64,000 nucleotides of DNA from Paenibacillus sp. TCA20 (GCF_000732325.1 NZ_BBIW01000009.1:124001-188000), one strand, 5' to 3'; shown: positions 24,976 through 34,455, numbered from the stretch's first letter. The notes: a model not told the origin generated them from the letters alone. Numbers and translations: made by a program.

Positions 24976-25008
24976 AAGCGGAGCCTCAAGCTCTGTTTTT
25001 TTATTTTT
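24976..25008 (+). terminator. Hairpin with T-run in the intergenic region
   Basis: GGAGCCTCAAGCTCT followed by a long T-rich run. It lies between divergent genes and may be a leader terminator for the gene at 25095. Confidence 0.4.
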
Positions 25009-25094
25009 ATAAAAAGAACACTTGTTTGCTGACAGAACTATGCCACATGGTCATGCCATAATGGGCAGAAATTAATGGATTGAAGAGGAGAGAG

Positions 25095-25415
25095 ATGATT
25101 ATGCAAGAGGTACCATTTATTTCAGCCAATATAACGATTATCGTGTGTTTACTGATTAATATCTTATTATTTTTCAAGGAAGGGAGAGGACGAAGTGAGA
25201 GGTGGAATCAGATTATCGTAAATCCATTAAATATGGCTTTTTCTTTATTATTAGTCGGGTATACGGGTCTGAATTCCCTGTTTTTGATCCTGGATTTCAG
25301 CTTGGAGTACTATAAGCTGTTCATAGATATTCTTATGGCAGTCATTGTCCTTAGCTATCTGATCATGATGTTGAACGAAAGAAAAAGACATAACCAGGAA
25401 CGAAATGGACGCTGA
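25095..25415 (+). CDS. Small membrane protein of unknown function
   Basis: A 106-residue protein with about three hydrophobic helices (ANITIIVCLLINILLFF, PLNMAFSLLLVGYTGLNSLFLIL and LFIDILMAVIVLSYLIMML) and a strongly basic tail. It could start at ATG 25095 or 25101; GAGGAG lies at 25085-25090. No family recognised. A terminator follows at 25495. It stands just before the WYL regulator, on the edge of the defense island. Confidence 0.6.
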   Translation: MIMQEVPFISANITIIVCLLINILLFFKEGRGRSERWNQIIVNPLNMAFSLLLVGYTGLNSLFLILDFSLEYYKLFIDILMAVIVLSYLIMMLNERKRHNQERNGR

Positions 25416-25494
25416 CAAGAGATCAAGCCGACCATCCGGAGAAGAAAGTCGACAAGTTCAACCTCCTAGAGGGTAATCTTTTTCATAATAACGA

Positions 25495-25548
25495 AGGGAT
25501 GAATGGAAGAAACTTAGGATATACACCAAAAATTCATCCTTTTTTTTC
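25495..25548 (+). terminator. Terminator before the WYL regulator
   Basis: GGATGAAT pairs with ATTCATCC across a 27-base loop and is followed by eight Ts. Confidence 0.65.
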
Positions 25549-25685
25549 ATTTAATTGCAAAAATATATGACATATTTCCATATTGTTCTATATAATAGTG
25601 AGTGTGGTTCTGAAGTATGAACTATAAATGAATCTTTTGGATTATGTGGTTTGAATAAATCTATAATGGCTGGGAGTATGGTTCT

Positions 25686-26639
25686 ATGTCTGACAAGTTT
25701 TTTCGCTGGTTTAAGATTATACATGCGATTCAGGCCAGGCCGGGTATTACGGCACCAGAGCTGGCTGAGAAATGCGAGTCGAACGAACGGACCATATACC
25801 GGGATTTGCGGGCACTAGATACACTGGTCCCTATTACGAATATCGGGTATGGGAAGGGATATGCTTTTACGGGCAATTTCGCAATGTTTCCATTTAATTG
25901 GACCGATGAAGAGGAGCTTGTATTCAGGATGCTTCCTTCGTTCGTAGATCAGACCAACCTGCCGCCGGGATTCGACAGTGCTTACGACAAAGTGATGTCC
26001 TCCCATTATCGGAAGAAACGAAAAGATGCAGAGCTGCTCCAGAATGTCACGGATATCATCCAGATGGGGTCACCTGCGTATAGAGAGAATTCTCCGAATT
26101 ATTTGCTGCAGGTCATTCAGGCGATTCTGGAGGAAAAAAGGATCAAGGTGCAATACCACACTCAGAGCCGAAACGAGCTGACAGAACGTGAGATTGCTCC
26201 GTATTATCTGGTCCCACGGGAACAGCGCTTTTATCTCATTGGATATTGTCATCAGGCGGAGGAGATCCGTACATTTCGGTTAAGCCGTTTTCGCTCCATG
26301 CAGATGACAGAGACACACTTCGACCGCAGGGATTTCAATCTAAAAAGTTATATGAAGAATACATGGTCCATCGAGCGCGGAGAGCAGCAGATTCATTTCA
26401 AAGTGAAGTTCTCGGCCGATGTAGCTAGATACATAAAGGAAGAAGAGTTATTTGTCAGTCCGAAGATGAAAGACATGAAGGATGGAAGTCTCTTATTTGA
26501 GGTGACGCTAAATCACGATCGAGAGTTCCTAAACTGGCTGAGCCAGTATGGTCCAGATGCCGAGATCCTGGAGCCGGTGAGCTACCGGGAAGTGATGAGG
26601 GAGCGGCTGGAGAAGTGGAATCGGTTGTACACGAGCTGA
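25686..26639 (+). CDS. HTH-WYL transcriptional regulator (YafY family)
   Basis: A 317-residue regulator. The N-terminal winged helix-turn-helix (about residues 5-62, IQARPGITAPELAEKCESNERTIYRDLRAL) is followed by a WYL domain (about 140-215) in which IAPYYLVPREQRFYLIGYC carries FYL in place of WYL. A C-terminal WCX-like extension follows. WYL proteins bind nucleotides, nucleic acid ends or other ligands; some (CapW, BrxR) repress phage-defense islands. Here the gene lies directly before the defense genes and its stop codon is joined to the ribosome site of the NERD gene, so control of the island is a reasonable guess. The start has GGGAG upstream. Confidence 0.88.
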   Translation: MSDKFFRWFKIIHAIQARPGITAPELAEKCESNERTIYRDLRALDTLVPITNIGYGKGYAFTGNFAMFPFNWTDEEELVFRMLPSFVDQTNLPPGFDSAYDKVMSSHYRKKRKDAELLQNVTDIIQMGSPAYRENSPNYLLQVIQAILEEKRIKVQYHTQSRNELTEREIAPYYLVPREQRFYLIGYCHQAEEIRTFRLSRFRSMQMTETHFDRRDFNLKSYMKNTWSIERGEQQIHFKVKFSADVARYIKEEELFVSPKMKDMKDGSLLFEVTLNHDREFLNWLSQYGPDAEILEPVSYREVMRERLEKWNRLYTS

Positions 26640-26652
26640 GGAGGAGAAGAAG

Positions 26653-27366
26653 ATTCTCAAACAGATATTAGGCTGGTTTAAGAGCGAGAAGAAGCAAGAA
26701 GTTAAGAAGACAGTAAACAAGGAAGTTAAGAAGGAAAATAAGAGTACATCAGTAAAAACAAAGCCGAAAGTAGCTCCCACACGTATAGGTGAGCTTGGTG
26801 AGCACAAGATCAATATTCAGCTGGATCAGCTTCCAAAGGAATGTAGTTATATCAGCGACTTAATGCTCGTGAATCCCAAGTCACGCTCAGGATACTCTCA
26901 GATCGATCATGTTGTCGTGTCTCCGTATGCTATATTCGTGATTGAAACGAAGAATTATAACGGAGAGATCAAAGGAAAGAAGGAAGACAGGGAATGGGGC
27001 GTCAGCAATCGATACAAGCTTTACAACCCACTAAGACAGAACTATGGGCATATTAAAGCGATACAAGCACATATTCCAGACTTTAAGGTTCCCTATGTTT
27101 CGATGATTTCATTTACGATGCGTTGCAGATTTAATGTCGATCCGGAGCTGAGGAAGATCCAGTCCAATGAACTGATTATATATGACGTAGAGCTTTCGGA
27201 GTTTATCCAGAGGAAGATTAATAGATTGAAAATGGAAGGAAAGAACCCATTGCTTTCTGAGACTGAGATTATAGAAATAGTAGGGAAACTGAGAGATCTG
27301 AACATTACAGATCCATTTCTGCGAGAGCAGCATGTAAAAGGAGCAAAGACTGCTTCCCCTTCATAA
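26653..27366 (+). CDS. NERD-domain protein, apparently starting at ATT
   Basis: About 237 residues. After a basic, Lys/Val-rich N-terminal stretch lies a NERD (nuclease-related) domain: TRIGELGEHKINIQLDQLP, then YSQIDHVVVSPYAIFVIETKNYNGEIKG with the Asp and Glu-x-Lys of the PD-(D/E)xK core. The first ATG in frame, at 26863, would remove the start of the domain. Between the in-frame stop at 26596 and 26863 there is no ATG, GTG or TTG in frame. AGGAGGAG at 26639-26646 lies six bases before an ATT at 26653, so ATT is the likely start. A sequence error is the other explanation. The protein is probably a DNA-acting accessory of the defense island. Confidence 0.7.
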   Translation: MLKQILGWFKSEKKQEVKKTVNKEVKKENKSTSVKTKPKVAPTRIGELGEHKINIQLDQLPKECSYISDLMLVNPKSRSGYSQIDHVVVSPYAIFVIETKNYNGEIKGKKEDREWGVSNRYKLYNPLRQNYGHIKAIQAHIPDFKVPYVSMISFTMRCRFNVDPELRKIQSNELIIYDVELSEFIQRKINRLKMEGKNPLLSETEIIEIVGKLRDLNITDPFLREQHVKGAKTASPS

Positions 27367-27429
27367 ATATTTCTTGATACAAGAATCCTTACTAACAAAT
27401 TCAAATCAATTATTTAGGGGGATATTAGA

Positions 27430-28461
27430 TTGGCGTTGTGGCTATTTCGTGCCGGACGTTCTGGTGAGTACGAGTCCAAGTTTCTTAGTGATCAAAGAAT
27501 CTATTTAACTTGGGATGAATTAAATATTGATCTAAGAGGTTTTGGAGAAAGATCTGATCTAATCGAATATCTAATGAATGATTATGAAGCAGAGAAGCTA
27601 GCCAGAGCTAGGAACTGGGCAAGTCAAATAATGCCGATTGTAAGCGAGATGAAAAAAGGGGACTGGGTTATTTTACCTAGCAAACTCAAATCTGCAATCC
27701 ATATCGGTGAGATTATGGGAGACTATGAGTTCCACCCGGATCATAGCAACCCTTATTATCACAGCCGAAAAGTGAATTGGTTTGCCACAGATATCCCAAG
27801 AACTAATTTTGACCAAGATCTGCTATATTCACTCGGAGCCTTTATGACAGTCTGCCGGATATCAAGAAACGATGCAGAAGAAAGAATTAAAGCGATGCAT
27901 AAGAATAACTGGATGACCAGCGGTTCAAAAGTTCAAATCAATATTCCTAGCCAAGATCCGCAAGAAGCTACCGAGAATATGTTTGATCTCGAAGAATATG
28001 CGAATGATGCCATTGCTAAATATATTATTCGTAAATTTAAGGGACACGGTATGGCTAGAATTATTGATGCCGTTCTTAGGGCAAAAGGCTTCACCACCTA
28101 TATAAGTCCAGAAGGGCCGGACAAAGGTGTAGATATTTTAGCTGCTCCAGGAAATCTAGGCTTTGGTACTCCAAAAATTTGTGTGCAAGTGAAGACATCT
28201 GATACTCCAGTAGACAGACCAACCTTAGATCAATTGATTGGAACCATGCATAACCACAAAGCAAGTCATGGATTACTAGTATCTTGGGGCGGCTTCAAAA
28301 GCTCTGTTGATAAAGAAATTGCAGCACAGTTTTTTAATGTGAGATTGTGGGATCAGAAGGCGATTATCAATGAGCTACTAGAAACATACGACTCATTGGA
28401 TGCAGATATAAAGGCAGAAATTCCTTTAAAAAGAGCGTGGCTCCTAGCTGGTGAGGAATAG
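27430..28461 (+). CDS. Mrr-like restriction endonuclease with PUA-like N-terminal domain
   Basis: A 343-residue protein. The N-terminal half (about 1-160) contains KGDWVILPSK, IHIGEIMGDYEF and VNWFATDIPR, the pattern of a PUA/EVE-like reader domain that probably senses modified bases. The C-terminal half (about 205-320) is an Mrr-type PD-(D/E)xK nuclease, with GVDILAA giving the Asp and CVQVKTS giving the Gln-x-Lys. This is the layout of type IV enzymes that cut modified DNA. The start is TTG at 27430 with AGGGGG upstream. It follows the NERD gene and precedes the 653-residue protein. Confidence 0.82.
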   Translation: MALWLFRAGRSGEYESKFLSDQRIYLTWDELNIDLRGFGERSDLIEYLMNDYEAEKLARARNWASQIMPIVSEMKKGDWVILPSKLKSAIHIGEIMGDYEFHPDHSNPYYHSRKVNWFATDIPRTNFDQDLLYSLGAFMTVCRISRNDAEERIKAMHKNNWMTSGSKVQINIPSQDPQEATENMFDLEEYANDAIAKYIIRKFKGHGMARIIDAVLRAKGFTTYISPEGPDKGVDILAAPGNLGFGTPKICVQVKTSDTPVDRPTLDQLIGTMHNHKASHGLLVSWGGFKSSVDKEIAAQFFNVRLWDQKAIINELLETYDSLDADIKAEIPLKRAWLLAGEE

Positions 28462-28504
28462 GGACTTATTATACAGGGAAGTGAATGGAGGAAGTTAAGG
28501 TAAC

Positions 28505-30466
28505 ATGTCGATTTTTAAATTCTTGGGTGAAGTGAATGAAGGCTTGTCTACTTTAGCTATTCAAGCTGAAGCAGATATATGGACGAATCCACGCACAACC
28601 TTGACTCAAGGAAGGTTATTTAGCGAAGAACTCGCAACTATCGTTTCAAAAATGGAGAAAGTGGAGCCTGTGTATTCAATAAAACCAAGTGAACGAGTTC
28701 ATCTTCTATCACGAAGAAATGTCATTTCGGATGAACTGAAGGACAGCTTTGACTGGCTGCGTAAGAACGGTAATATGGCTGCACATGATTTAAAACCCAT
28801 TCAGATAGATTTGGCTTTGTCAGCACACAGACATATTTTCACTTTAGCATTATGGTATGCGGAAGCTTATGGTCCGTTGGAAATTGAACTTCCGGATTAC
28901 CTGATGCCGAGGCCTATCAAAGATGAAGATATACCCAAAAAAGATCATTCGGTAGATATGGGGGAGCAAATCGAACAATTGCTTAGCGCTCAATTTGAAT
29001 CTAAAATTCTCCCAACAATGAATAAGCAGTTTCAACAATTGCATGAATCCATTGCCCAAATAGCAGAGATGAATAATCGCAATAAGTTTGAACAAACAGA
29101 AAGGGCTGAAAATCCTGCTGCTGATATTCAGCAGACTACTTCAATTGAGGTCTTAGAAACTGGCAATCAAGAAAAATCGGATATGGAAATTGGAGAGTAC
29201 CTATCTTCCAAAGGACATAACATTTTAGACAAAAGGGCGAGTGGAGGAGCGCTATGGATTGTTGGCGGCTGGGAGCTCAAAGAAGAATTGTTTGGACTTA
29301 AAGTGCTCGGAGCATTTTTTAAATTTGCGAAGAATGGGAGCCAGTCTACAAAGCGTTCCCCTGCCTGGTTTTTATTGAACAAAAAGCCAGTTAGCATTCC
29401 TATAAATAACGAAGATATGAATGTTTCTAAGGAAGAGATAGCTGCTTCTATCGAGGAAACTATCATGCCAGAAGTGCGTATTTCTGAAGATGAGACTAGA
29501 AAAGTAGACACTGTAGAGTCTACTGAGACTATGGAACAAGACAACACAACAATCAAAACCCAGAATGATGTAATCGATAGAATCGAAATCAGGAAATCGT
29601 TTTTGAATAAAGAACTTGTTTTCCCTGCTTCTATGGCGGGAATGTCAATGTCCGAATTAAATCTTAAGGGTAACCAGGCCATTTTGGAGTATTTATTTAA
29701 TGAGCTGAAGGTTACTATGCTCCAAGAACTTCCTGAGAACCTTTCGCTTCTGCAAGATAATATTCCAGGAGTTGGACCCAAATCGATTGAACGCTTCGTT
29801 AAGCAGTTAGAAGAAGCGATAGCAGTTGAGAAGAAGTTAATTGGTTCCGGTAAACGTAAAGAGAATGCCGTGATAGCTTATCGAGAATTGAAAAAGAAAC
29901 TAGGTAGACGACCTAATTATATTGAGCTTCATGAGCAAGGATCTATAGTCAGTCAGGAGTACCGGTCACTTTTTGATTCATATATCAACTTCTTATTCTT
30001 AGCAAATGAACTAGACAAAGAAGAAGCCAGTGTGGCTAAACGATATTTAAAGTGGTTTCAAGAGGTGGATAATACGATTTTACGCAAAAGCTATAAAATG
30101 ACGCTGCTGCTTGTGATGCTTGAACGTGGATCGGAGAATTGGATGGAGCCTATCACCGCGGACGAAGCGGTGCCGTTCTTCTATGATTTCTATATGGGTG
30201 ACGAGACAAGAAAGTCTGTCGATTTCTCCGATTCAGAGACGCAAAAACTGTGGGATGCCCCACTTGATCGTACCGCTCAATTAATTAGCAGAATGCCAAT
30301 GACCCACTGGTCAAAGTCATCTAATAAGCAAGTGATCTACTCGAATGATCAGTTCAGGGTAGGATTTCAGATTAAAGAAGCAGATCGAGAGTTGGTATAT
30401 AAGTGGACGAAAGAAATTTGCGAGTACAGACTGCTTCATTACTTCGAACGTAAATCGGACTCTTAG
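28505..30466 (+). CDS. Multidomain defense-island protein (DUF4145-like, HhH, helicase-associated tail)
   Basis: A 653-residue protein of unknown function. Residues 1 to about 130 resemble DUF4145, seen in type I restriction subunits and other defense proteins (LLSRRNVISDELKDSFDWLR then NGNMAAHD). Residues 230-300 form a second domain with ILDKRASGGALWIVGG and SPAWFLL. A low-complexity acidic linker follows. A helix-hairpin-helix appears near 415-430 (IPGVGPKSIERFVKQL). The rest (about 445-645) looks like the C-terminal part of some superfamily 2 helicases (LGRRPNYIELHEQGS, KSYKMTLLLVML) without any ATPase motif. It reads as a DNA-binding scaffold. A terminator separates it from zorA. Confidence 0.65.
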   Translation: MSIFKFLGEVNEGLSTLAIQAEADIWTNPRTTLTQGRLFSEELATIVSKMEKVEPVYSIKPSERVHLLSRRNVISDELKDSFDWLRKNGNMAAHDLKPIQIDLALSAHRHIFTLALWYAEAYGPLEIELPDYLMPRPIKDEDIPKKDHSVDMGEQIEQLLSAQFESKILPTMNKQFQQLHESIAQIAEMNNRNKFEQTERAENPAADIQQTTSIEVLETGNQEKSDMEIGEYLSSKGHNILDKRASGGALWIVGGWELKEELFGLKVLGAFFKFAKNGSQSTKRSPAWFLLNKKPVSIPINNEDMNVSKEEIAASIEETIMPEVRISEDETRKVDTVESTETMEQDNTTIKTQNDVIDRIEIRKSFLNKELVFPASMAGMSMSELNLKGNQAILEYLFNELKVTMLQELPENLSLLQDNIPGVGPKSIERFVKQLEEAIAVEKKLIGSGKRKENAVIAYRELKKKLGRRPNYIELHEQGSIVSQEYRSLFDSYINFLFLANELDKEEASVAKRYLKWFQEVDNTILRKSYKMTLLLVMLERGSENWMEPITADEAVPFFYDFYMGDETRKSVDFSDSETQKLWDAPLDRTAQLISRMPMTHWSKSSNKQVIYSNDQFRVGFQIKEADRELVYKWTKEICEYRLLHYFERKSDS

Positions 30467-30496
30467 ACCGCAAAATAGCTTCAAATCCGTTATAGC

Positions 30497-30518
30497 AGGA
30501 CCCGATAGGGTTCTTTTT
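30497..30518 (+). terminator. Terminator between the 653-residue gene and zorA
   Basis: AGGACCC-GATA-GGGTTCT followed by Ts, so zorA probably has its own promoter or receives only readthrough. Confidence 0.6.
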
Positions 30519-30547
30519 CAAATAATTATAAATTCGGGGGATTAACA

Positions 30548-32398
30548 GTGAGTGTATCTTCAATTTTCGTAATTATCGTCTGCGTTGGAGCAATTTTGAT
30601 TCTTGGAATCTATCAACTTATCCGTAGGTTTAAGCAGAACAAAGAGGTTCTACACGAATCTGAAATGATTCAGCAAAAATTGATTGAAATACAAAAAGTA
30701 GATGATATAACGGAACGTTTTAACCAGATGAATGACTGGATCCTAAATCAGGAAAGTAAATATGTGAAGAATTATGTTGTACCTGCTTGGAAATCATTCC
30801 ATCAAAAGTATATGAGCCAAGGAGTAAGCTTAAAACTCGTTCCTGACGTTTACGATTTCTTCGTAGAGGAAGAACTAGTCCATAAATATGGAAATCGAAA
30901 GTTCGTTGAACTCATTCCTGGCATGTTCCTATCGATTGGTATTCTTGGGACATTTGCGAGTCTTGCCGTTGGAGTCGGATCGCTAGATCTCAATGCGAAT
31001 TCTGAAAACATGAGAGCAGGGGTAAGTTCCCTTTTGAGTGGTATGCAATCAAAGTTTGCTTCGTCAATTTTCGGGATATTCGCTTCGATCACATGGCAAT
31101 CCCTAGATAAGAAACTTTTCCTTCCAAGACTACAACATGCGTACTTCAGAATAAGGGATTCGTTTGATGAAGCGTTCCCAACTCAGGATCAAAATACATT
31201 TCTAGTACAAATGCTAGAAAACCAAAAGAATCAAATGAATGACTTCCAAGTATTTATGTCAGAGCAGATGATTCCGCAAATGATAAATGGTTTTAACCAA
31301 AGTCTGAACCAATCGTTGCTGCCTCCTATGGAAAAAACGCAAGAACTGATGAATGAGTTAATCACAAGTGCTTCTGTAAATCAGATGGATGGCGTAAAAC
31401 AGCTCACCTCAGAGGTCATGAATTCATTAAATGATCTTACTGGAGAACATATGAAGCAGTTAGGAGAAGCATTGGAGGCAACGGTAGAGTGGCAGAAGAA
31501 AGTCCATGAAGAAATGACGGGCTTGGTAGATTCTATGCAGGAGGCTGCCAAGAACCAATCGGAAATGGTCGATAAAACGACAGTCCTTACCCAAGAGATA
31601 CATAACTATACGGATAATATAACAAATTATCAGAAAGTACTTGAGGGAACGGTTGCTCAACTAAATGATACAACATCTACGAATAGTGAGCTGCAATCTG
31701 CTACTAGTAGCTTATTAGGAAAAATAATTGAAGAAAGAAATGTGTTTAACGCACACTTTGACGAACATATATCAAAACTTCAAACCAATGTAGTATCTAT
31801 TGTGGATCAGACAGAGAAGCAAGTAGTCGTACAAGAGTTATTGGGTCAAAACTTGGAACGAATATCAGAAATGACATTGAGCCAGGAACAGTTAGCAGTT
31901 TCCTTATCAGAACAAGCAAGTCATACCCAAAGTTCTAGTGAAGAGCTTGGTAAGCTCCTGATTCATTTTGAGAACAATGCCGTTCAATATAATGATCTGC
32001 AGGAAAAAATGGGAGATATGTTACAGCAAGCAGAGAAAGATCGTAGGGTCTTCGATCAACTCGTTGAACGTATCCAAACGAATTTAGCGGAGCAAGTGGA
32101 AGATATGGACGAGCGCGTAGAGTATTTAGGTTCGCTCTGGTCCGAAAATAAAGAGACTATGGACAAGTTAAGTAAGCAGCTGAGTACTTCAATGAGTCAA
32201 TTTACAGATGACATGCATCGCGGAATTATGAGAACGTTCGAGAAGTTTGATGAAGAGCTTACTACGTCTGTGAATCTTCTAGCAAAAGGTGTGGATTCCA
32301 TGAGAGACGGATTAGTTGATATGCCAGATGTAATTCAAGAGCTCAAGCAGTCTGTAATAGAAATAAATAATCAAGCCAAGCGTGCTACAACCGTTTAA
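30548..32398 (+). CDS. zorA: ZorA, MotA/ExbB-like motor subunit of Zorya
   Basis: A 616-residue membrane protein. It has an N-terminal helix, then a MotA/TolQ/ExbB-like unit at about 115-190 with IPGMFLSIGILGTFASLAVGVG and FASSIFGIFASITW. The remaining 420 residues are almost entirely helical coiled coil rich in Gln, Glu and Asn. In Zorya the ZorA pentamer forms a proton-driven motor with ZorB, and the long tail hangs into the cytoplasm and signals to the effectors. The start is GTG at 30548 with GGGGG upstream. zorA, zorB, zorC and zorD follow with short gaps or overlaps. Confidence 0.92.
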   Translation: MSVSSIFVIIVCVGAILILGIYQLIRRFKQNKEVLHESEMIQQKLIEIQKVDDITERFNQMNDWILNQESKYVKNYVVPAWKSFHQKYMSQGVSLKLVPDVYDFFVEEELVHKYGNRKFVELIPGMFLSIGILGTFASLAVGVGSLDLNANSENMRAGVSSLLSGMQSKFASSIFGIFASITWQSLDKKLFLPRLQHAYFRIRDSFDEAFPTQDQNTFLVQMLENQKNQMNDFQVFMSEQMIPQMINGFNQSLNQSLLPPMEKTQELMNELITSASVNQMDGVKQLTSEVMNSLNDLTGEHMKQLGEALEATVEWQKKVHEEMTGLVDSMQEAAKNQSEMVDKTTVLTQEIHNYTDNITNYQKVLEGTVAQLNDTTSTNSELQSATSSLLGKIIEERNVFNAHFDEHISKLQTNVVSIVDQTEKQVVVQELLGQNLERISEMTLSQEQLAVSLSEQASHTQSSSEELGKLLIHFENNAVQYNDLQEKMGDMLQQAEKDRRVFDQLVERIQTNLAEQVEDMDERVEYLGSLWSENKETMDKLSKQLSTSMSQFTDDMHRGIMRTFEKFDEELTTSVNLLAKGVDSMRDGLVDMPDVIQELKQSVIEINNQAKRATTV

Positions 32399-32414
32399 GT
32401 GAGGGGGATATCAA

Positions 32415-33191
32415 GTGGCACGAGGAATACGGGGAGCAAAGGGTAGTAACGGTGTAGGAGAAGAAAAGGAAAGTTCCTGGATCTCCTACACAGACTTAAT
32501 GTCGGCATTATTAATCATTTTTGCACTTGTGATTATGATTACAATGTATGACACGCAAAATGCCTATGAGCAGCAACAACAAGCCATGGATGAAGCTGCG
32601 GAAGCACTTAAGCAGAAGGAAGAAGTCATTGCCCAGAATAACCAGTTGATTGAAGAGGTAGTTGGAGTTAAGTCGAAAATTATCGAAGAATTGATGCTTG
32701 CTTTTCAGGATTCTAATTTAGATTTGCAAATTGATCAGCAGACAGGAGCTATTCGCTTCTCTGGAGGCGTATTTTTTAATAAAGACAGCAGTACTGTTTC
32801 TGTTAAAGGAACAGAATACCTTGAAATGTTTATACCCAAATACATTGAAATTTTATTATCTGACCAATTCCGGGATGAGATTGCTCAAATTATAGTAGAA
32901 GGACATACCGATAGTGACGGGGGATATCTATATAATTTGAAGCTTTCTCAAGATCGGGCTTTGTCCGTTGTAGAAGAAGTTTTTGCACCGACCTTTCCTA
33001 AGTTCCCATATCAAGAGGATCTCAAGGCTGTCATTACGGCGAATGGGCGTTCCTTCAGTGTGCCTATCCTAGATAAGAACGGGAAGATGGATCAAGATAA
33101 ATCACGTCGTGTTGAGTTCAAATTCCGATTAAAAGACGAACAGTTACTTGAAAAACTACAAGGATTAATGGTGGAAGAAGATGGAGGATAA
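32415..33191 (+). CDS. zorB: ZorB, MotB/OmpA-like stator subunit of Zorya
   Basis: A 258-residue protein. One membrane helix at about 25-45 carries Asp27 in YTDLMSALLIIF, at the place of the proton-carrying Asp of MotB-type stators. A coiled segment follows, then an OmpA-like peptidoglycan-binding domain (about 135-250) with IIVEGHTDSDGG and NLKLSQDRALSV. It anchors the ZorA motor to the cell wall. The start is GTG at 32415 after GAGGGGG. Its end overlaps the next gene by 11 bases. Confidence 0.92.
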   Translation: MARGIRGAKGSNGVGEEKESSWISYTDLMSALLIIFALVIMITMYDTQNAYEQQQQAMDEAAEALKQKEEVIAQNNQLIEEVVGVKSKIIEELMLAFQDSNLDLQIDQQTGAIRFSGGVFFNKDSSTVSVKGTEYLEMFIPKYIEILLSDQFRDEIAQIIVEGHTDSDGGYLYNLKLSQDRALSVVEEVFAPTFPKFPYQEDLKAVITANGRSFSVPILDKNGKMDQDKSRRVEFKFRLKDEQLLEKLQGLMVEEDGG

Positions 33192-34455
33192 ATCATATAT
33201 TTTTCATTTTGCATTTACACCGAGCAAATTGTCTGCGGTAAGAAAAAAGGTGGAAGAGAAATATCGTGACGTGGATATGCTGACTGCTTCACAGATTAGC
33301 TATCTACGGCTTCCAAAAATTCTGGAACTGATTCGGAGTACATCTGAGGATCGTCTGGAACAAATGGCATCAGAGTTTTTTAGAGGGAGAGACTATTCGG
33401 TTCTGACCTATAGTTATCCGTATACCAATGAATCAAGTGATGTAGAGAAAAAGATTAATATGGTATTGGCCTACGGTTATACTCCTGGCAATGCAAATAT
33501 GATTTGGGAGAAGTTCCAGAGAGATTACAAACATATTTATACCGAGGACTTACTAAGAAGGTTTCTACTTAAAGATGAGGGTATTTCATTTATATACTCG
33601 GATTATACAGATGCTGAACTAAAGGAATTGCTTATCCCGGCTTTTATGCATAAGGCAGGAATTGCTCAAGGGCTATTACAGGTTATGATTCATAAAGATC
33701 CTAAGATAGCTGAGTTTTTGAAGAAGATGAAGATCAAACCAGAGACACCTTTAGAAGATTTTTTGGTCTATGAGAGATTAAAAGAGGGTCTCAGTCGAGA
33801 GGATTTCTTAGAACAAAATACTATTGAATATATTACCCGCATGTTTGAAAAGTACCCAATTGAACAATATCAAGAACTCATGAAGATTTATCTGGAAGGT
33901 CGAACTTTTGAACAGTTTCATTTTCAGATCATGGATCAGGCGATTAAGCGACTTCATGATCCTAGAGAACGGGATGAAGATTGGCGGTTTTTATCGGAAC
34001 AAGCACGTGAAGAGGTAAATAAATGGCTAGTGGAAGCTGAGCTTGAAGACTATTTCGATACTGAGAGATTTGAATATTGGAAACGTTATTTACGAGTAAT
34101 GGATAATGTGAAAACTCTAAAAAGAACCAATGATCCGAAAGTGATTTTTCTATATTTTGAGAACTTCGTAGTTGTGGAATTTGGCGAAAATGGAAAGGCG
34201 GTTTATTTCTATTATAAGACAGGGTTTGAGCGTTTCATTCTACCACGAACTACTAGTTATGAATATATGAGAAAAGGTACATCAGATAGGGAGTCATTAT
34301 TGAAAGAAAGATATGAGACTTTTAATGGAGAACCTTTATTTATAATTAAGCTTCATCATACTCCAAAGGGAATGTGGATGGATAGATTTACCAGATATAT
34401 GCAAAACTATCTGAGTGGGAATTACAGCTACACAGAAAGGAATAAAGGACCATGA
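33181..34455 (+). CDS. zorC: ZorC, EH_signature-type effector of Zorya
   Basis: A 424-residue soluble protein in the zorC position, between zorB and zorD. The C-terminal part has the EH_signature-like segment RFEYWKRYLRVMD then FVVVEFGENGKAVYFYYKTGFERFI, a pattern seen in ZorC, where a Glu and a His are conserved. The N-terminal 250 residues are helical. In type I Zorya ZorC binds DNA and works with ZorD when the motor senses phage entry. It is shorter than Escherichia coli ZorC. It overlaps zorB by 11 bases and zorD by four (ATGA). Confidence 0.82.
   Translation: MEDKSYIFHFAFTPSKLSAVRKKVEEKYRDVDMLTASQISYLRLPKILELIRSTSEDRLEQMASEFFRGRDYSVLTYSYPYTNESSDVEKKINMVLAYGYTPGNANMIWEKFQRDYKHIYTEDLLRRFLLKDEGISFIYSDYTDAELKELLIPAFMHKAGIAQGLLQVMIHKDPKIAEFLKKMKIKPETPLEDFLVYERLKEGLSREDFLEQNTIEYITRMFEKYPIEQYQELMKIYLEGRTFEQFHFQIMDQAIKRLHDPRERDEDWRFLSEQAREEVNKWLVEAELEDYFDTERFEYWKRYLRVMDNVKTLKRTNDPKVIFLYFENFVVVEFGENGKAVYFYYKTGFERFILPRTTSYEYMRKGTSDRESLLKERYETFNGEPLFIIKLHHTPKGMWMDRFTRYMQNYLSGNYSYTERNKGP

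Noticed and set aside
29167..29781. 204-codon minus-strand frame inside the 653-residue gene
   Set aside because: Ser/Ile-rich shadow sequence; the plus-strand frame has recognisable domains and a ribosome site.
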